The notes below the pieces were generated by a model. It saw only the letters and a list, made by a program, of their open reading frames with translations. It searched no databases and was not told the DNA's origin. This document shows positions 1-11,050 of a DNA stretch of 64,000 nt, piece by piece. The stretch's first letter is position 1. Each line of letters begins with the position of its first letter. Source of the DNA: Triops longicaudatus (taxonomy: Eukaryota; Arthropoda; Branchiopoda; Notostraca; Triopsidae); NCBI GenBank assembly GCA_022885665.1, contig JAGQDJ010000174.1, forward strand, positions 1 to 64,000, given 5' to 3'. The position numbers and the translations under genes are program-made.

Positions 1-188
1 AGGTCTTAAAACTGAATAGGCCTCATTTAAACTTTTGCATTTCCATAGCTAATTGAGTTGCTTTGCACCCCCTCTCTTAGTACAGAAGAAAGTGATTTGC
101 AAAATTGAAAGGATATAGCGAACATTGCTATGCTCAAGAAGTGAATAACAATAACAAGTAATAGTAAAGAAACTGAAACAAGTCTCAC

Positions 189-3100
189 TTTGAGATCATG
201 GCCAGGTACCCAGACAAACAATTCATTCTTGTAGTTATACAGCCACAGGACTCCGAGCTGTTTATACATTGCTCCGGCATGGACACACTTCCACCCAGTT
301 AAAACTTCCGCCGTTGACAGCGGTCCCGGTAACGTCGCGTACATCGAGGCCGGGTACGGACTCAGCGACAACACCGTTGCCAAACTCGTATTCCAGTTGC
401 TGTTAATCGACGGCACCGTTGCTATAGGCAGCGTGGGTGAATCTTGGCCACCAGGTGGCTTCCACTGCCAGGCCTCCCACCGGAAACCTACTACTGAATC
501 TCTCGATTTCCAAATCACTGCTGAGCTGGATTCACAAAACCACAACCTTTCTTCGGCAAACAGTAAAAACGGACCACTTTTGCCCCCAAACGGGTTTAGC
601 CTTGTTTTCAGCGTCGACACCAGTTTTGACGTCACAGCTTGCAATTTCTTACCCGGTGTCTCAGCCTCCGACTCCTCGTTGTGCATTATCACCTGCCACC
701 AACACCGATCTTGACCTTCCGGGTATTGTTTCGAGATTCCGCTCGTCCAGTACATCCGATTCTCCGCATCCACCCCCAAAGCCACGCCCCTTGGAGTCAG
801 TGTAATATGTAGAAAGTGTGGTGTTATGTTCTTCTTAACCTTGACCAACGATTCTCCATGATTCGACGGCGATTCGGATGAAGAAGACACATCGACTAAG
901 AAATCGAGCTCATGCCAAGAAAAGCCACTAGGTGTCACTGGCGTGATGCCCAGTCGGTAATACACCTTGCCGTACCTCGAGAGACCCCAAACTATTCCAT
1001 CGTAAATCGTTACCTGAATCAGTCGTAAATCGTTCGGTAACTCGGCAGCTACGTGGCCGATTGGACTGTGCCGATTCAAACCACTTCGGACGATGATCGA
1101 ATCGGGTTGGATCATCCACACCGAATCGTCATTAACCGCAAGGGCGGTCACGTTACGATCGAGCGTAAGCCACTCCCCCGTGCCGGAACCAATGTCATGA
1201 ATCGCTCGGTAGGCGACGTTCTTTTGCAGCATGACAATCAAATTGCCAGAGGGTGAAATCGCGAGAAACTGAGCTTCAAAATTCAATTTCGACCATTTGA
1301 AATAGAACGAGTGCTGGATAGGAGCTCTGAAGACCTGGGAGCATGAATCGGTACAGTAGACAAAATGATCTTTGACGGCTAAAGAGACGATTGGATGGTC
1401 CACGGGGCCGTTTAGCTGAATCCAGGTAGTGGATCTTCGCTCGTGATCTTGACTCAACGAGAAATACTGTTCGTCCATGTTCAGAATTACGTCATCAACA
1501 TCTTCTTTTAACTTGTTTTCCTTCAAGAAACGTTGCCTGTACGCACTGAGTTGATTCATGTCTTGATCTTCACTGTTCTCTTGCAGGAACAACGAATCCT
1601 TCGTCTGATCTTCGCCTGTGTCCAGATTGTAGTTATCTTTATCAGATTCTTTCGAACTTTGTGATTCTGACAGTAAGTTCGCGATATTCACTCTCGATTC
1701 TGTTATCTTCACACCCGACTCTTGCATCTTCACGTCTATTTCCGAGTTTTTGTGTCGATTTAAGTAAGGTGTGTAGAAATCTTCAAAATGCGACACTTGG
1801 GACTGAAGCTCCACCTTCTTCGCCTCGTCTTCCGTTTCCGGCGTTGTATTTTCACACTCATCTCTGTCTTCAACAATGCCAATCTCCACCCTACTCTGAT
1901 CTTCATTACTTTCGTTTTCTTTAGCGATCCCAGGTATGGAATCGGGATCCGGCGTTAAAAACTCGGCCAAATTCAGCATTTCTTCCACCAATTTCTGCTT
2001 GCGATCCAATTCTTCTTGGTCAAAATCCCTAATAGTTTTCACTTTCGACTCAATGCTGCCTATTTCTTCCTCCAAGTCAGGTATCTCGACTCCCTGGCCC
2101 GAGTCTGGCGACATCTGTGGCGCTACCAGCGTACTGCGCGGAATTTCGACAATCTTCGCCGGATTTCGGTCAGATAAAACGCTGACGTCACTCTCTTCGG
2201 AAGAAATACTGATATTATCCGGCAGGAATCGTTTCTTGGCCAATTTCTTCTTCGGCATCTGCGCAAACAACGGTTTTTCGTACTGCAAATTGCTGATTCG
2301 GTCAAAAGTTTCTTTTCTTTGCAATGTTTTCTGCAAACTTAGCTGTCGTTGGGTTTCGTACAACGATTGCGACATGAGCGAATCTGGCGAAGTCGAAGGT
2401 GAGGACACCGAAGACACGGGCGAGTACAGTGACTGACTCATAGATGGTGTTTCGCGAGTTTTGGTCTCCGATTTCAGCAAAGGACTCATGACCGAGCCCA
2501 ACGTGTCCAAAATAAACGGACCATCGTTCAATCCCGGGATTTTCACCCTGCTGTTGACCTCTTTCAGAGCCGTGGAGCCAACTTCGGTTATTTTCGACAA
2601 GGTTTGTCGCGCTTCGTCCCAGACTTTGTTCGGTAAAGGAGTTTTCGCAGGGGTTTTCGAGCTTTCGGGCGCAGGAGGAGGGGCTAGAATAAGTGGAAGG
2701 GGCTGGCAATCAAAGTTCGGCAACGCTAGGGTGAAAATTTGGCCCTGGCCGGTTAAAACGAAGAGCGTGTTGTTGCTGATCGTGACTCGTCGAATGCCTG
2801 AGGCGTCGGAATGCAAAACTAGGACGACTTTTAACTCCCAGGGCTGCAGAACAAAGAGGGAGGAGCTAGAGTAACTGTAAAGGTACGGTTCGAGGAAGAA
2901 CAGGGGACCGAATTGGAGCTGAGGCTTGATTGAAGTATCTGGAACTAGGTAACGAACGGGATACGTTTGCTGGAATGCATCCTATATTGGAAATTAGAAA
3001 GAGAAAATTAACAATGTAAATGCAATGCAAAAAAAAATAATAATAATAATAAAAATATACGAAAAACAAAATAAGTAAATACGATAAAATTATATAAAAT

Positions 3101-4473
3101 AAATAATCTGAATGATACTAGAAATACAAAATTACGAACAATATCAGAATGACGCAAATGAATTTTGTCAGAATGGTAAATTGCAGTAAAAATGACTCAC
3201 TAGTCAGTAAATGACTTAAATACAGTAAGAATAGGCTTCAACGAGGCAAAACACGCCTATGTCACAAAAATAAAGGGGTTCCGAAAACTAAAGGTAGAAT
3301 TTAATGAAACGGGGTGAAATAACATCAATAATAATACAAACTGTTAAAATAATTCATAAAAAGATCGGGCAAATTAGACAAAGTCGAAATACTTCTGCTA
3401 TAACTATAATCATCTAAAGAATTATACTTCGATTCAAAAAAGCGTTAAAACCTTGTAAAGAAATGTGCTTTGCACTTTCCCGGAACTACCAGCTAACCAT
3501 AATCGTAAACCAGGTCGGCTCGTGATTAACATCGTGTCTTGTTGATTGTCATTGTTGTTCGAGACGACGAAAGTCGCGCCAAATGGACCCAAGCTACGAG
3601 AAAACAGTTCATTAGTTTTTTAATTATTTTCTCTCTGGTCTACTGTTAGTAATCAACTAATTTAATAGAAAAAAAAAACATAATAACTGTAAAAGGAATT
3701 TTTCCATTCACGGAATTTGGTCGGTTTATTCTATTAAAAAAATAAAATAAAGAAAGAAAATGTAACAGGAATGAGGTACATTTTTCGTTCCTGCACGCCA
3801 ATTTGCGTTAAAGTGCTCGGTTGCAGATTATCGAGTATTATCACACGTTTTAGCGTCGCAATGAGGGCACGACTGTTATGGGACGTGATTTGAGCGATTT
3901 CGTGGCTCTCCTCAATTAATGTTGTGGAATGCTTCAACTCCTGTCAAGAATTGAAACAATTAAAAATAAGTAATTTGTTAAAACTTAGTAAAGATAATGT
4001 AAACGACATTTTTAGGTATCTTACGAAAGTACTCGTGTCTAGAACAACATTATAAAGCATTCCTTTGCTATCACCAATGAGTAAATTAAGTTGGTCATCA
4101 TTGGTGAGCCAATGGAGCGCAGTAATGGCATTATTTTGTGGAACAGTGGCCTGAAAAATGATCAAAAAACATAAATAAATACTAATTTAAGTTGCTGAAA
4201 GAAAGAAAATACTTGTAAGGTGAAAGAATCAGAATTATCACATCTTAAAATGGCAAGTTCTCCAGCTTGGCTGCCTACAGCTACGAGTTTCTGAGTCGCA
4301 TTCAATGCTGCGATGGCAATACATTGAAGACTATGTCTAAAAGAGAGATTAGTGATTTGTCGGGTAACTTTTTCTCCTTCAGGAAGACAGTAAAGTTGGC
4401 CTTTTTGGGTTCCGATCATCAGCAGACGATCTGCACTTTCAATGGTTGTGATTCTGTCACCATCCATCTTCAT
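189..4473 (-). CDS. TECPR2: Tectonin beta-propeller repeat-containing protein 2 (TECPR2), 3'-partial
   Basis: TECPR2 is a cytosolic scaffold that acts in autophagy and ER-exit-site/HOPS-linked trafficking. Five exons join in phase: 4473-4213, 4150-4025, 3940-3780, 3593-3452 and 2981-189, giving about 1,161 residues. The N-terminal ~230 residues are WD40-like, with the family signatures GDSKGMLYNV and ERKILGPFGATF followed by SRPGLRLW. A long acidic, Ser-rich linker follows. From about residue 690 there are tectonin repeats, for example YWTSGISKQYPEGQDRCWWQ. Vertebrate TECPR2 is about 1,400 residues, so roughly the last 250 are missing. A donor (AAA|GTGAGA) at 189 shows that the remaining exons lie before base 1. 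The ATG at 4473 is tentative: the reading frame stays open about 20 codons upstream, and vertebrate proteins have about 50 more N-terminal residues, so an unseen 5' exon is possible. The long exon 5 (931 codons, covering the linker and repeats) is notable. Confidence 0.9.
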
Positions 4474-5269
4474 GCACGGTGACGCGACAGGAAAAGGAGA
4501 TAATTCTATCAGGATTTTAAGTCTTTTAAAAGTTTATTCGCCTACGACACACATTTCTGAGCTCTGGACTTTTCTCTTAAGTCTGTCAACGGAATTATCA
4601 CGTTTGCCTTGTTTTCCTTTACTAGACTGAGTCACGATTAGTATCTGTATTGAAACTCGAGTATCGATACCAATGGAAAATCAGCCGATTCAATCTTTCT
4701 AATTCTACAAATTATTCTAGCAATTTTTCATTAGCACAGCTGGGACACAATGGGGGGAAAAATCAACTAAATTATTTTCGGACACTTCTTCTACTTTGCT
4801 AGTGTATGACGCATGTACTGTACAATAGTAGGTCCAAGAGATGTTTCTTGCATCGATTCTTCACTGGCGCGCTTAGTTCAAACTTGGCACTTTTCCGATG
4901 TCTGCACGAAGGTCGCAAGGGTCATTGACATTCGAAGACGCTATTTTGCAAGCCAGTAAGCTACTCTGTAATCGGATATGAGGAATCCTCCAACTTTTCG
5001 CGTGATTTGAATGGATATTATCGTTATTTTCGCCTGTTTCTCTGTTTCGTTCATTTGTTTAGGGTATTTTTGACACTACATTCAGTTCTTTTAATTTTAA
5101 CGCAAGTTTCGCCGTTCTTTCCGTTCTTTGTATTTTTCAGGTTAATTTAGCTACTCAGCCAGTAAACTCAATTATCTTTTGTGCCTTTTTTATTCAGTTA
5201 ACGTTTCTTTCTCTTGTCTCAGTAACGTTATTGTTATTGGCATGCCAGTTTTGTTTACAAGTATCATTT
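4474..5269. other. Intergenic, upstream of TECPR2
   Basis: No supported gene. The part next to 4473 may hold the TECPR2 promoter and a 5' exon, which I could not define. The rest is AT-rich unique-looking sequence leading into retrotransposon debris. Confidence 0.4.
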
Positions 5270-5570
5270 TTGTTTAGCTTACCACTATTGTCTTCCACAA
5301 CCTTGGTTTCTGGCTAGTGAAAGTGATTTCCCACAAACCAAGGAAGCTACGTTTGATTTACCTACGGTTTTTTATGTAATAAAAAGCGAAAGTGAGAGTC
5401 AGGTCAGGAGGTCAGTCAGTAGACGAGAAAGGAGTAGACTCAGACAGAAGTCAAGATAGACTAGAGGACAGTCGAGAGAAGTGAGAATAAGGGAGAGTAG
5501 GGACGTTTCGGCAAATTTTTACTTTTTTGTTTTTGTAAGCCACAGCGTTTGCAACAGAATGGAAACCTTT
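5270..5570 (+). repeat. LTR-like promoter block, copy 1
   Basis: The stretch from about 5300 to 5405 (CTTGGTTTCTGGCTAGTGA through an AATAAAAAGCGA box and a GTGAGAGTCAGG tail) is repeated with changes on the same strand at about 8290-8400. A third, looser version (GTGATAAAAGACC, then a run of AGGCAGTCAGTC-like words) lies at about 5900-5960. The pattern fits the promoter part of an LTR: a TATA-like box followed by a purine-rich leader. Most likely a solo or truncated LTR of the element family found just downstream. Confidence 0.5.
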
Positions 5571-6341
5571 TGCACGTTTTAAGAGGTCAAGTCTGCTGCC
5601 CTATTTCTACAGGAGGAAGTTTTCTGTTTCGTACCGTCGAGCTGGAGATATGCTAATTTTTCTAGAGCTTCACTTTTTGTCCGAGCGTGCCCCATGGCCG
5701 AAACTTCCCCATTCTCTCCTTTTCTTTTTTCTTTATAACTTATTAAAAAATAGACGTTAATCAGACGTAAATAAACAGTAGCCTAGCTTATGTGGCGTTC
5801 CGTATCCGGCTTGGCTGCTTTCCTCGAAGCGTCCAGTTTGGGGACTCGATGAGGTAATGTGAGATGATTGCGGGGAAAGCGACAGGTCAAGGCTAATGAA
5901 GGTGATAAAAGACCTAGGAGAGAGGCAATTCAGGCAGTCAGTCGAGGAGTGAGTCGGCAGTTAGTTAAGGGAAGACAAAGAGGTTGGTGTCATGATCTTG
6001 ACCTGTCATGATCTTGACCCATAGTGTTACAACTCGCAACCTAGGCTTCTCCCAAACGTGTTGCGGCCTTTGGGGGATCAGGTCAACTTAGTCTTGCACA
6101 GTTGCGAGGTCGGTAATCTGGTATTGCGCAATTACGCAATCCTCCTTGCCAACCTCGTCTCTTGTATATATAGCTGCGCACTCTGGTTCACTAACCAGAG
6201 TGTTAATCACTTAGATCCAGTCAACTACTCTAAGTGTAGACACAACATCTTCTGAAGTCAATACAACTCCGTTTCTCGACAGCAGACCCGTCTTCTGTTA
6301 TTCCTGTTCTGCAATTCCTGACAGCTTAACACTCCCCTGAT

Positions 6342-6799
6342 ATGGACCAGTCTGCTGTTTCTGTTCAAGAAATCTTGGAAAGGATTGGTGAGCTGAGCCT
6401 AAGGTGAATTTACCAGAAAAATTCAACGAGGATAGACGTTTCTTCAGGGGCTTCCTGAATCAGATCGAGTTAGTATTTATTCTAAATCTTTCACGGTATG
6501 CCACCTATAGTCTCAAGGTAGGCGTAATAGGAACTCTCCTTACCGGTGAGGCCCTGGCCTGGTTTTCGCCTTACCTGGAGAAGAGAGATCCCATTTTGGA
6601 TAACTACGCTAACTTTACAGAAACTTTCGTCTCTGCCTTTGATGAACCGGACCGATCAGTTCTCGCTGCTACAAAGTTAAGTCGCCTTCAACAAGGAAAA
6701 AGGCCTGTTTCTTCGTATGCTGCAGAATTCAGGCGGCTAGCTTCCGACCTCCAGTGGAATGATTCCGCCCTTATTCACCACTTTCGAATGGGCGGTTAA
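6342..6799 (+). pseudogene. Retrotransposon gag fragment (broken)
   Basis: An ATG at 6342 opens a short frame that stops near 6402. The frame then shifts, and 6404-6799 encodes about 130 residues typical of a Ty3/gypsy capsid-region gag: GTLLTGEALAWFSPYLEK, then FVSAFDEPDRSVLAATKLSRL and YAAEFRRLASDLQW. It ends at a stop at 6797-6799, before any zinc knuckle. The frameshift plus early stop mark it as a relic. It belongs to the element at 6024-7506. Confidence 0.75.
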
Positions 6800-6809
6800 C
6801 AGTAAACTC

Positions 6810-7392
6810 TGTTAGCGGTTCACTGATCCGCCCTCGACCAGCTAACAAGCCTTCTGTTCCTGCGCTCTGTTCTTCTGTTCCTGCGCTTCGACTGCAATCT
6901 CAGCAATCAAAATCAAAAGGAAAATTACTTCTGCCCGGTACGTTGAAGTTCGGTGCTAGCGAAGTACAACAACCTCTGTTTGTGGATTCAGGAGCTGATA
7001 CAAGCTTCATGGACTCTGATCTGGTAAAGATGTACAAGATTCCTGTCGTACCTCTAGCAAAATCTGTTCAAATGACGCTAGCCGATGGCAAGCCGTCAAG
7101 CGCTGGTTTGGTCACGCAGGAGACTATACCTTTACAACTCTGTATTGAGAATCACGTGGAGACCATTAGCTTTCTGGTCACTTCGTCTCCACATCCAATA
7201 ATCCTGGGATTCTCCTGGCTAGCTACGCATAACCCTGTGATAGACTGGAACAACTATAGCGTGGACTTCGGCTCGGAGCACTGTCTGACATACTGCGTCT
7301 CTGTCAAGGAACTCGCAACCTCGGCTTTTCCCAAACGTGTTGCGGCCTTTGGGGGATCAGGTCAACTGCAATTCCTGACTGTTGGTCAGTGA
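6810..7392 (+). pseudogene. Retrotransposon aspartic protease fragment
   Basis: This is a retropepsin-like segment. The catalytic motif is FVDSGADTSFMDSDL (DSGA active site) near 6979, and the typical closing motif IILGFSWLATHNPVIDW is near 7198-7250. The clan AA fold of Ty3/gypsy elements is therefore nearly complete. It is joined directly to a broken gag on the left and runs into the right LTR at about 7312, so the rest of pol has been deleted. The frame stays open into LTR sequence until 7392. Confidence 0.8.
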
Positions 7393-7542
7393 GGACTAGC
7401 CTGAGAGGAAGAGTGGTTGAAGTAATGTTTGTCTTGTAGCGATTGTAGTGTAGTTGTGAAGTGTAAGTTACTAATAAACGGAATTTGAAAAAGTGTAGAA
7501 CGTAACACTTATGACGAGTTCCTTTGGGAAACTTAGTTTACA

Positions 7543-8260
7543 CTAACTATATATAATTTCGTCCAGGCTAAAAATTTCGTCCAGGCGATCCAAGTGTTCT
7601 TCAAAAGTCCGACTGAACACAATAATGTCATCTAAGTAAATTTGACACGTTACCCATTGTAAGCCTCGAACCACCAATTCCATGAGTCGCTGGAATGACC
7701 CAGGGCCATTGCACAATCCGAACGGCATCGCATTGAAATGAAATAGCCCTTGTGGGGTCTGAAAAGCGGGTTTTCCTCTATCAGCTGGATCCAATTCTAG
7801 CTGATAGTAGTCACTAATTAAATCCAATGTCGAAAAATACACAGATCCTTGTAAGGCATCAAGGGTGTCGTCAATGCGGGGCAGTGGATAGGCATCCTTG
7901 GTCGTGACGGCGTTTAATCCCCGATAATCCACACACAATCGTAAGGATCCGTCTTTTTTCCTTACCGTCACAATTGGAGCACTCCAGGGGCTATTAGAAG
8001 GTGAGATAATGTTTTCTTCTAGCAGTTTGTTCACTGCAGCTTCGACTTCGGGCCTCCAGTGTGCTGGAATTCTCCTGGATGGCATGCGAACTGGGGGTTG
8101 ATCTCCCGTGTGTATACGATGCTGGAATACATTTGTCCTGCCCAAGCCTGCCGAATCCACTGATAGTATTTTCCGGTGTTTTTGCAGCAACTTCTCGAGT
8201 CTGTCTGTCTTGTCCTTCGGTAGCTTGGGAATATTGTCACGCCAATATTTGTCAATTGTT
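7543..8260 (-). pseudogene. Ty3/gypsy reverse transcriptase fragment
   Basis: The minus strand encodes the fingers and palm of a gypsy RT, in order: RRIPAHWRPEVEAAVNKLLE, a SPWSAPIVTVRKKDGSLRLC strand, VDYRGLN, FSTLDL, MPFGLCNGPGSFQRLM and the catalytic QIYLDDIIVFS. The family's FSTLDLxSGY reads FSTLDLISDY here. The fragment stops just after EEHLDRLDEIF, where ATTTCGTCCAGGC is duplicated (about 7557 and 7575), which looks like a deletion joint. RNase H and integrase are absent. At its 5' side (about 8285) it runs into an LTR-like block of opposite orientation. It is therefore a different copy from the plus-strand element at 6024-7506. Confidence 0.85.
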
Positions 8261-8284
8261 TTGTTTAAACGTAGTTTCCCTTTT

Positions 8285-8510
8285 TGTCCCACCGCACCCT
8301 TGGTTTCTGGACTAATGACAGTCATTTCTCCGAAACCAAAGGGACTACGTTGATTTCGTTTGGGTGGGAAGATGCTATAAAAAGGGAGAGTGACAGGCAA
8401 GCTGGGAGAAGAAGCTAAAAAGAGAGGGTGGAGTTTGTATATGGGCGGAAAAATGCAGATACCGTTGCTACCTCAGTATTAGTCTTTTTGTTTCCTAGCC
8501 AGATCAGGGC
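8285..8510 (+). repeat. LTR-like promoter block, copy 2
   Basis: On the plus strand this repeats the block at about 5300-5405: CCTTGGTTTCTGG, then GTGACA..ATTTCTCC, AAACCAAAGGGACTACGTT, a TATAAAAAGG box at about 8376 and a GAGAGTGACAGG tail. It separates the RT fragment (7543-8260) from the protease-RT linker fragment (8522-8735). It is therefore probably a nested insertion in the older minus-strand element, or a recombination product. Confidence 0.55.
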
Positions 8511-8521
8511 CCCGTGAAAAA

Positions 8522-8735
8522 CTACGTCAGTGTAAAATTCAACCAAGTGTTGGTTAGTGACGTGACAATATCAAACAACGAAAATAATTTCTGGTTGGAA
8601 TCTTCAGTGTTGTGCTCCGATCCCGTCTTTCCCTTTGAACCTTGCAAACTCATCACAGATAAATCTTCCGGTAGCAAGGTCAAAGTACCTAATTCCGTTC
8701 CAGGCTTAATAATAACACTTTGTGAGGAAAAGTTT
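8522..8735 (-). pseudogene. Retrotransposon protease-RT spacer fragment
   Basis: The minus strand reads ANFSSQSVIIKPGTELGTL. This matches the beta-rich spacer that usually lies between protease and RT in Ty3/gypsy pol (pattern: hydrophobic, V-x-L/I-x-K/P-G-x-x-L/I-G). It lies upstream of the RT fragment on the same strand, so both probably came from one element later split by the LTR-like block. No protease catalytic motif remains. The frame runs directly into the (AT)n tract. Confidence 0.5.
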
Positions 8736-8736
8736 G

Positions 8737-8738
<2 letters not shown>

Positions 8739-8785
<47 letters not shown>
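8739..8785. repeat. (AT)n dinucleotide microsatellite
   Basis: An uninterrupted run of AT units, 47 bases, next to the retrotransposon spacer fragment. Frames reading through it as alternating Ile-Tyr are artefacts. Confidence 0.98.
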
Positions 8786-8787
<2 letters not shown>

Positions 8788-9092
8788 AACATCCTGGTTC
8801 TCAAGAATTAACCAGTTAAGTAATATCCTCATGGCCATAACAAAGGGAAAGTAAAGATTATTCTCTTAACAACCTTACAAATGTATTCGAATAATCATGT
8901 AGTCATACAATCCTAGAATGATGTACAATTGGTTTCCATTGGATCAATATTTCTTAAGATCGTTATGCTTCATTCGGAGAAATTGTCGGAACATTATTAT
9001 TCGCGACCGGTACCCTGTTTGTTTCATGGGGCCATGTCATGGGAAATAAGTTCGGGAAGCCGTCTAAAACACACAAAAAATCAGATTGCTAT

Positions 9093-10291
9093 TCAAACGC
9101 GTAACAGAACGCTATTCTTACTGAAAGGCGATCCGAAAGGGAAAAGGGCGGAGTATCCGAACGGCATCGAACCGAACGGAAACAAGGGTGCTAAAAACAT
9201 ACAAAATATTTACGTAAATTTCTCACATAAAGAACTTATAGTAATGAATTATTACGCTATTAATAAAAATTACATTTAAAATAAGCGAAATCAAAGAAAT
9301 AATCGTTGAGAAAGACATACGCATGTTTTCATGACCCGATGGATACGGGATTGCTTTAGGAGCGGTTGGAGTTTCCCTGGCTTCTAAAAGTTCAGTGAAC
9401 TCTATAGGCTGCATTGGCTCAAGAGGTTCTAGGGGTCGCACGGCTTGTGCGGGTTTTAAAGGCTTATGAGGCTTCATAGCTTCAATAGGTTTCATAGGTT
9501 CAATAGGCTTTATTGGAGACATTGGTGGAATTGGTTCTATTTCTTCTGCAGATTCGGCTGATTCCGCCGATTCGGCAGAGTTCACAGGCCTGAGAGGCTG
9601 GATAGGATTAACGAAAGATTCAGTAGATTCGACGGATTCTACAGAGCTGACAGGCTTAACAGGATCAATAGGGAAAGGTCTGTCGGCACTCAGAAATTGC
9701 GGTCGAGCCAAAGTTGTTGAGACCAACGTGAAGAAAACGATCTACAAAAATGAAACTATTAAGATTTTTATTGAGAGATCAGGAGGTGAGTAATTATGGT
9801 TTAGGAAAAATAATTTCTACATTTCAAAGAAATTAAACGTAGTCTTTTTCAGGTTCAAGGGACGTGCATTTTCGCAGCTCCTAAAAGGCGTTACTTTGCG
9901 TTGTGTCCGAAGTAAAATAACACATCATGCACCGTCAACTGAGTTTGTGTTGAATGCGTAGGTAACTTTGAAAGTTGTGTAGGCAAACGAAGAAAAACTA
10001 CTGCTCCTCATTTGCTCAACGCAACGAGCAAGGTTTCTTGGCTTCTTTAAATGAGTAAGCTTACTTAGGATTATAAAAACGAGTTGTTTCTCCGCATTTC
10101 GTTGCGTCAGATTTAAAATAGGCTACCTTTCTGGAAAATGTGCGCCTTTGGGCGGCTGAATTAAGGCTTTATAGGTAGCTGAATTAAGGAATTTCAAAGA
10201 CAGCATCACTGCACATATTTCATTGTCATTGTATTGAAGCAACTGGAAAGATTTAGCGAAAATTACTTACTGTCAGCTTGGAAAACGCCAT
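9093..10291 (-). CDS. Small secreted Pro/Glu-rich protein, paralogue A of the MAFSK family
   Basis: Three exons join in phase: 10291-10271 (ATG plus 6 codons, donor GTAAGT), 9741-9321 (donor GTATGT) and 9190-9093 (stop TGA), giving about 179 residues. The first exon MAFSKLT plus IVFFTLVSTTLA of exon 2 forms a signal peptide, with likely cleavage before RPQ. The mature chain has Ser-Glu repeats (ESVESTES, then SAESAESAESAEE), then many Lys/Glu-Pro-x units (for example KPIEPMKPIEAMKPHKPLKP). It ends in a Phe-Gly-rich tail (PLFPFGSMPFGYSALFPFGS). The split signal peptide, the 21-base exon 1 and the TATA box are shared with the genes at 11.05-11.64 kb and 19.53-20.32 kb; the middle is not. The function is unknown. 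The repeats suggest a structural, cuticular or silk-like secreted role, which is inference. Confidence 0.7.
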
Positions 10292-10362
10292 TTTCCAAGC
10301 TTTTCGGTCGTGGGAGAGGAACTGCGAGTGAGAAACTGAGGACTGTTGTGGAGGTCCATTTG

Positions 10363-10369
10363 TTTTATA
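10363..10369 (-). promoter_or_regulatory. TATA box of secreted-protein gene A
   Basis: On the minus strand the sequence reads GAGTATAAAAC, 72 bases before the ATG at 10291. The GAGTATAAAA context is identical upstream of the two paralogous genes (11721-11727 and 20409-20415), which supports function. Confidence 0.7.
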
Positions 10370-11050
10370 CTCTTTTGTTGTAAACATGTTTTCAACAATT
10401 TTGGTATCTCTACCCTCCTTTTCAAGATTATGTATGTAACACAAATACAGTACTGTGTTAACATTTATCTGCGAGTATGTAGCCCTTTTATTATTTGTCC
10501 ACAGATGTTGCATTTGAAGTAAACAGACAAGGTAGTATTTAAGTTTATCATGTTTGGCAGATTACCAGTTACGAACGTTGGATAAAATTTTGTAAAAGGG
10601 CCATCAAACCCAGGGAAAACCCAAACAGTACGCTAATCTAGTTCAGTATTATTGACACTGGCGCCCAATATTTGAACTTTCGCGCCAATAATTGTAACGG
10701 TCTTGTTTCTCCCTAAAGCACGCTCCTAAGGTCGAACTGGTTTGAAACGCAAAAAAACAGCTGGGAATGCAAAGCACTCTGCTCGTGTTGAGTGCAATCT
10801 ACTCTCGAATAGAGTTGGCTCGCTTCTAGCAGAACAGACCCGAGACTCCGACTCGAGTCGAGCGCCGACTCCACTCGACACGAGCAGTCTTTTACGAGCC
10901 CCAATCAACAGCCGTATTTATAGTCACTGAAAACACAAAGTTATCGGTACTGATTTGTGTATTTATTGTAGAAAAGAAGAATCCTGGATAAGTGGTAATA
11001 AATTAAGTTGTTTTTGTTGGGAAATCCGTCCTTATCAGCCAATTTCCATT
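10370..11050. other. Intergenic between secreted genes A and B
   Basis: No gene is supported. A TTTATT at 10962-10967 (AATAAA on the minus strand) lies about 85 bases past the stop of gene B and may be its polyadenylation signal. Short frames at 10713-10930 are overlapping on both strands and have no recognisable content. Confidence 0.4.

Larger units (their letters stand above)
6024..7506 (+). mobile_element. Ty3/gypsy-type LTR retrotransposon, internally deleted
   Basis: A block beginning TGTTACAACTCGCAACC at 6024 recurs in part at 7312-7378 (ACTCGCAACC..GGATCAGGTCAACT..GCAATTCCTGAC). The right block ends in GTAACA at 7501-7506, the inverted match of the starting TGTTAC. This fits LTRs with 6-base terminal inverted repeats. 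The left LTR carries a TATATATAG promoter box near 6170. Its 6089-6316 segment is absent from the right LTR, and the right LTR has an AATAAA at about 7472 in its 3' part. Between them are only fragments of gag and protease; RT, RNase H and integrase are missing, so the copy cannot be autonomous. No target-site duplication was recognised. Confidence 0.75.

Noticed and set aside
8514..8819. Plus-strand frame of 101 codons across the (AT)n tract
   Set aside because: It is the antisense of a retrotransposon spacer plus a microsatellite translated as Ile-Tyr repeats.
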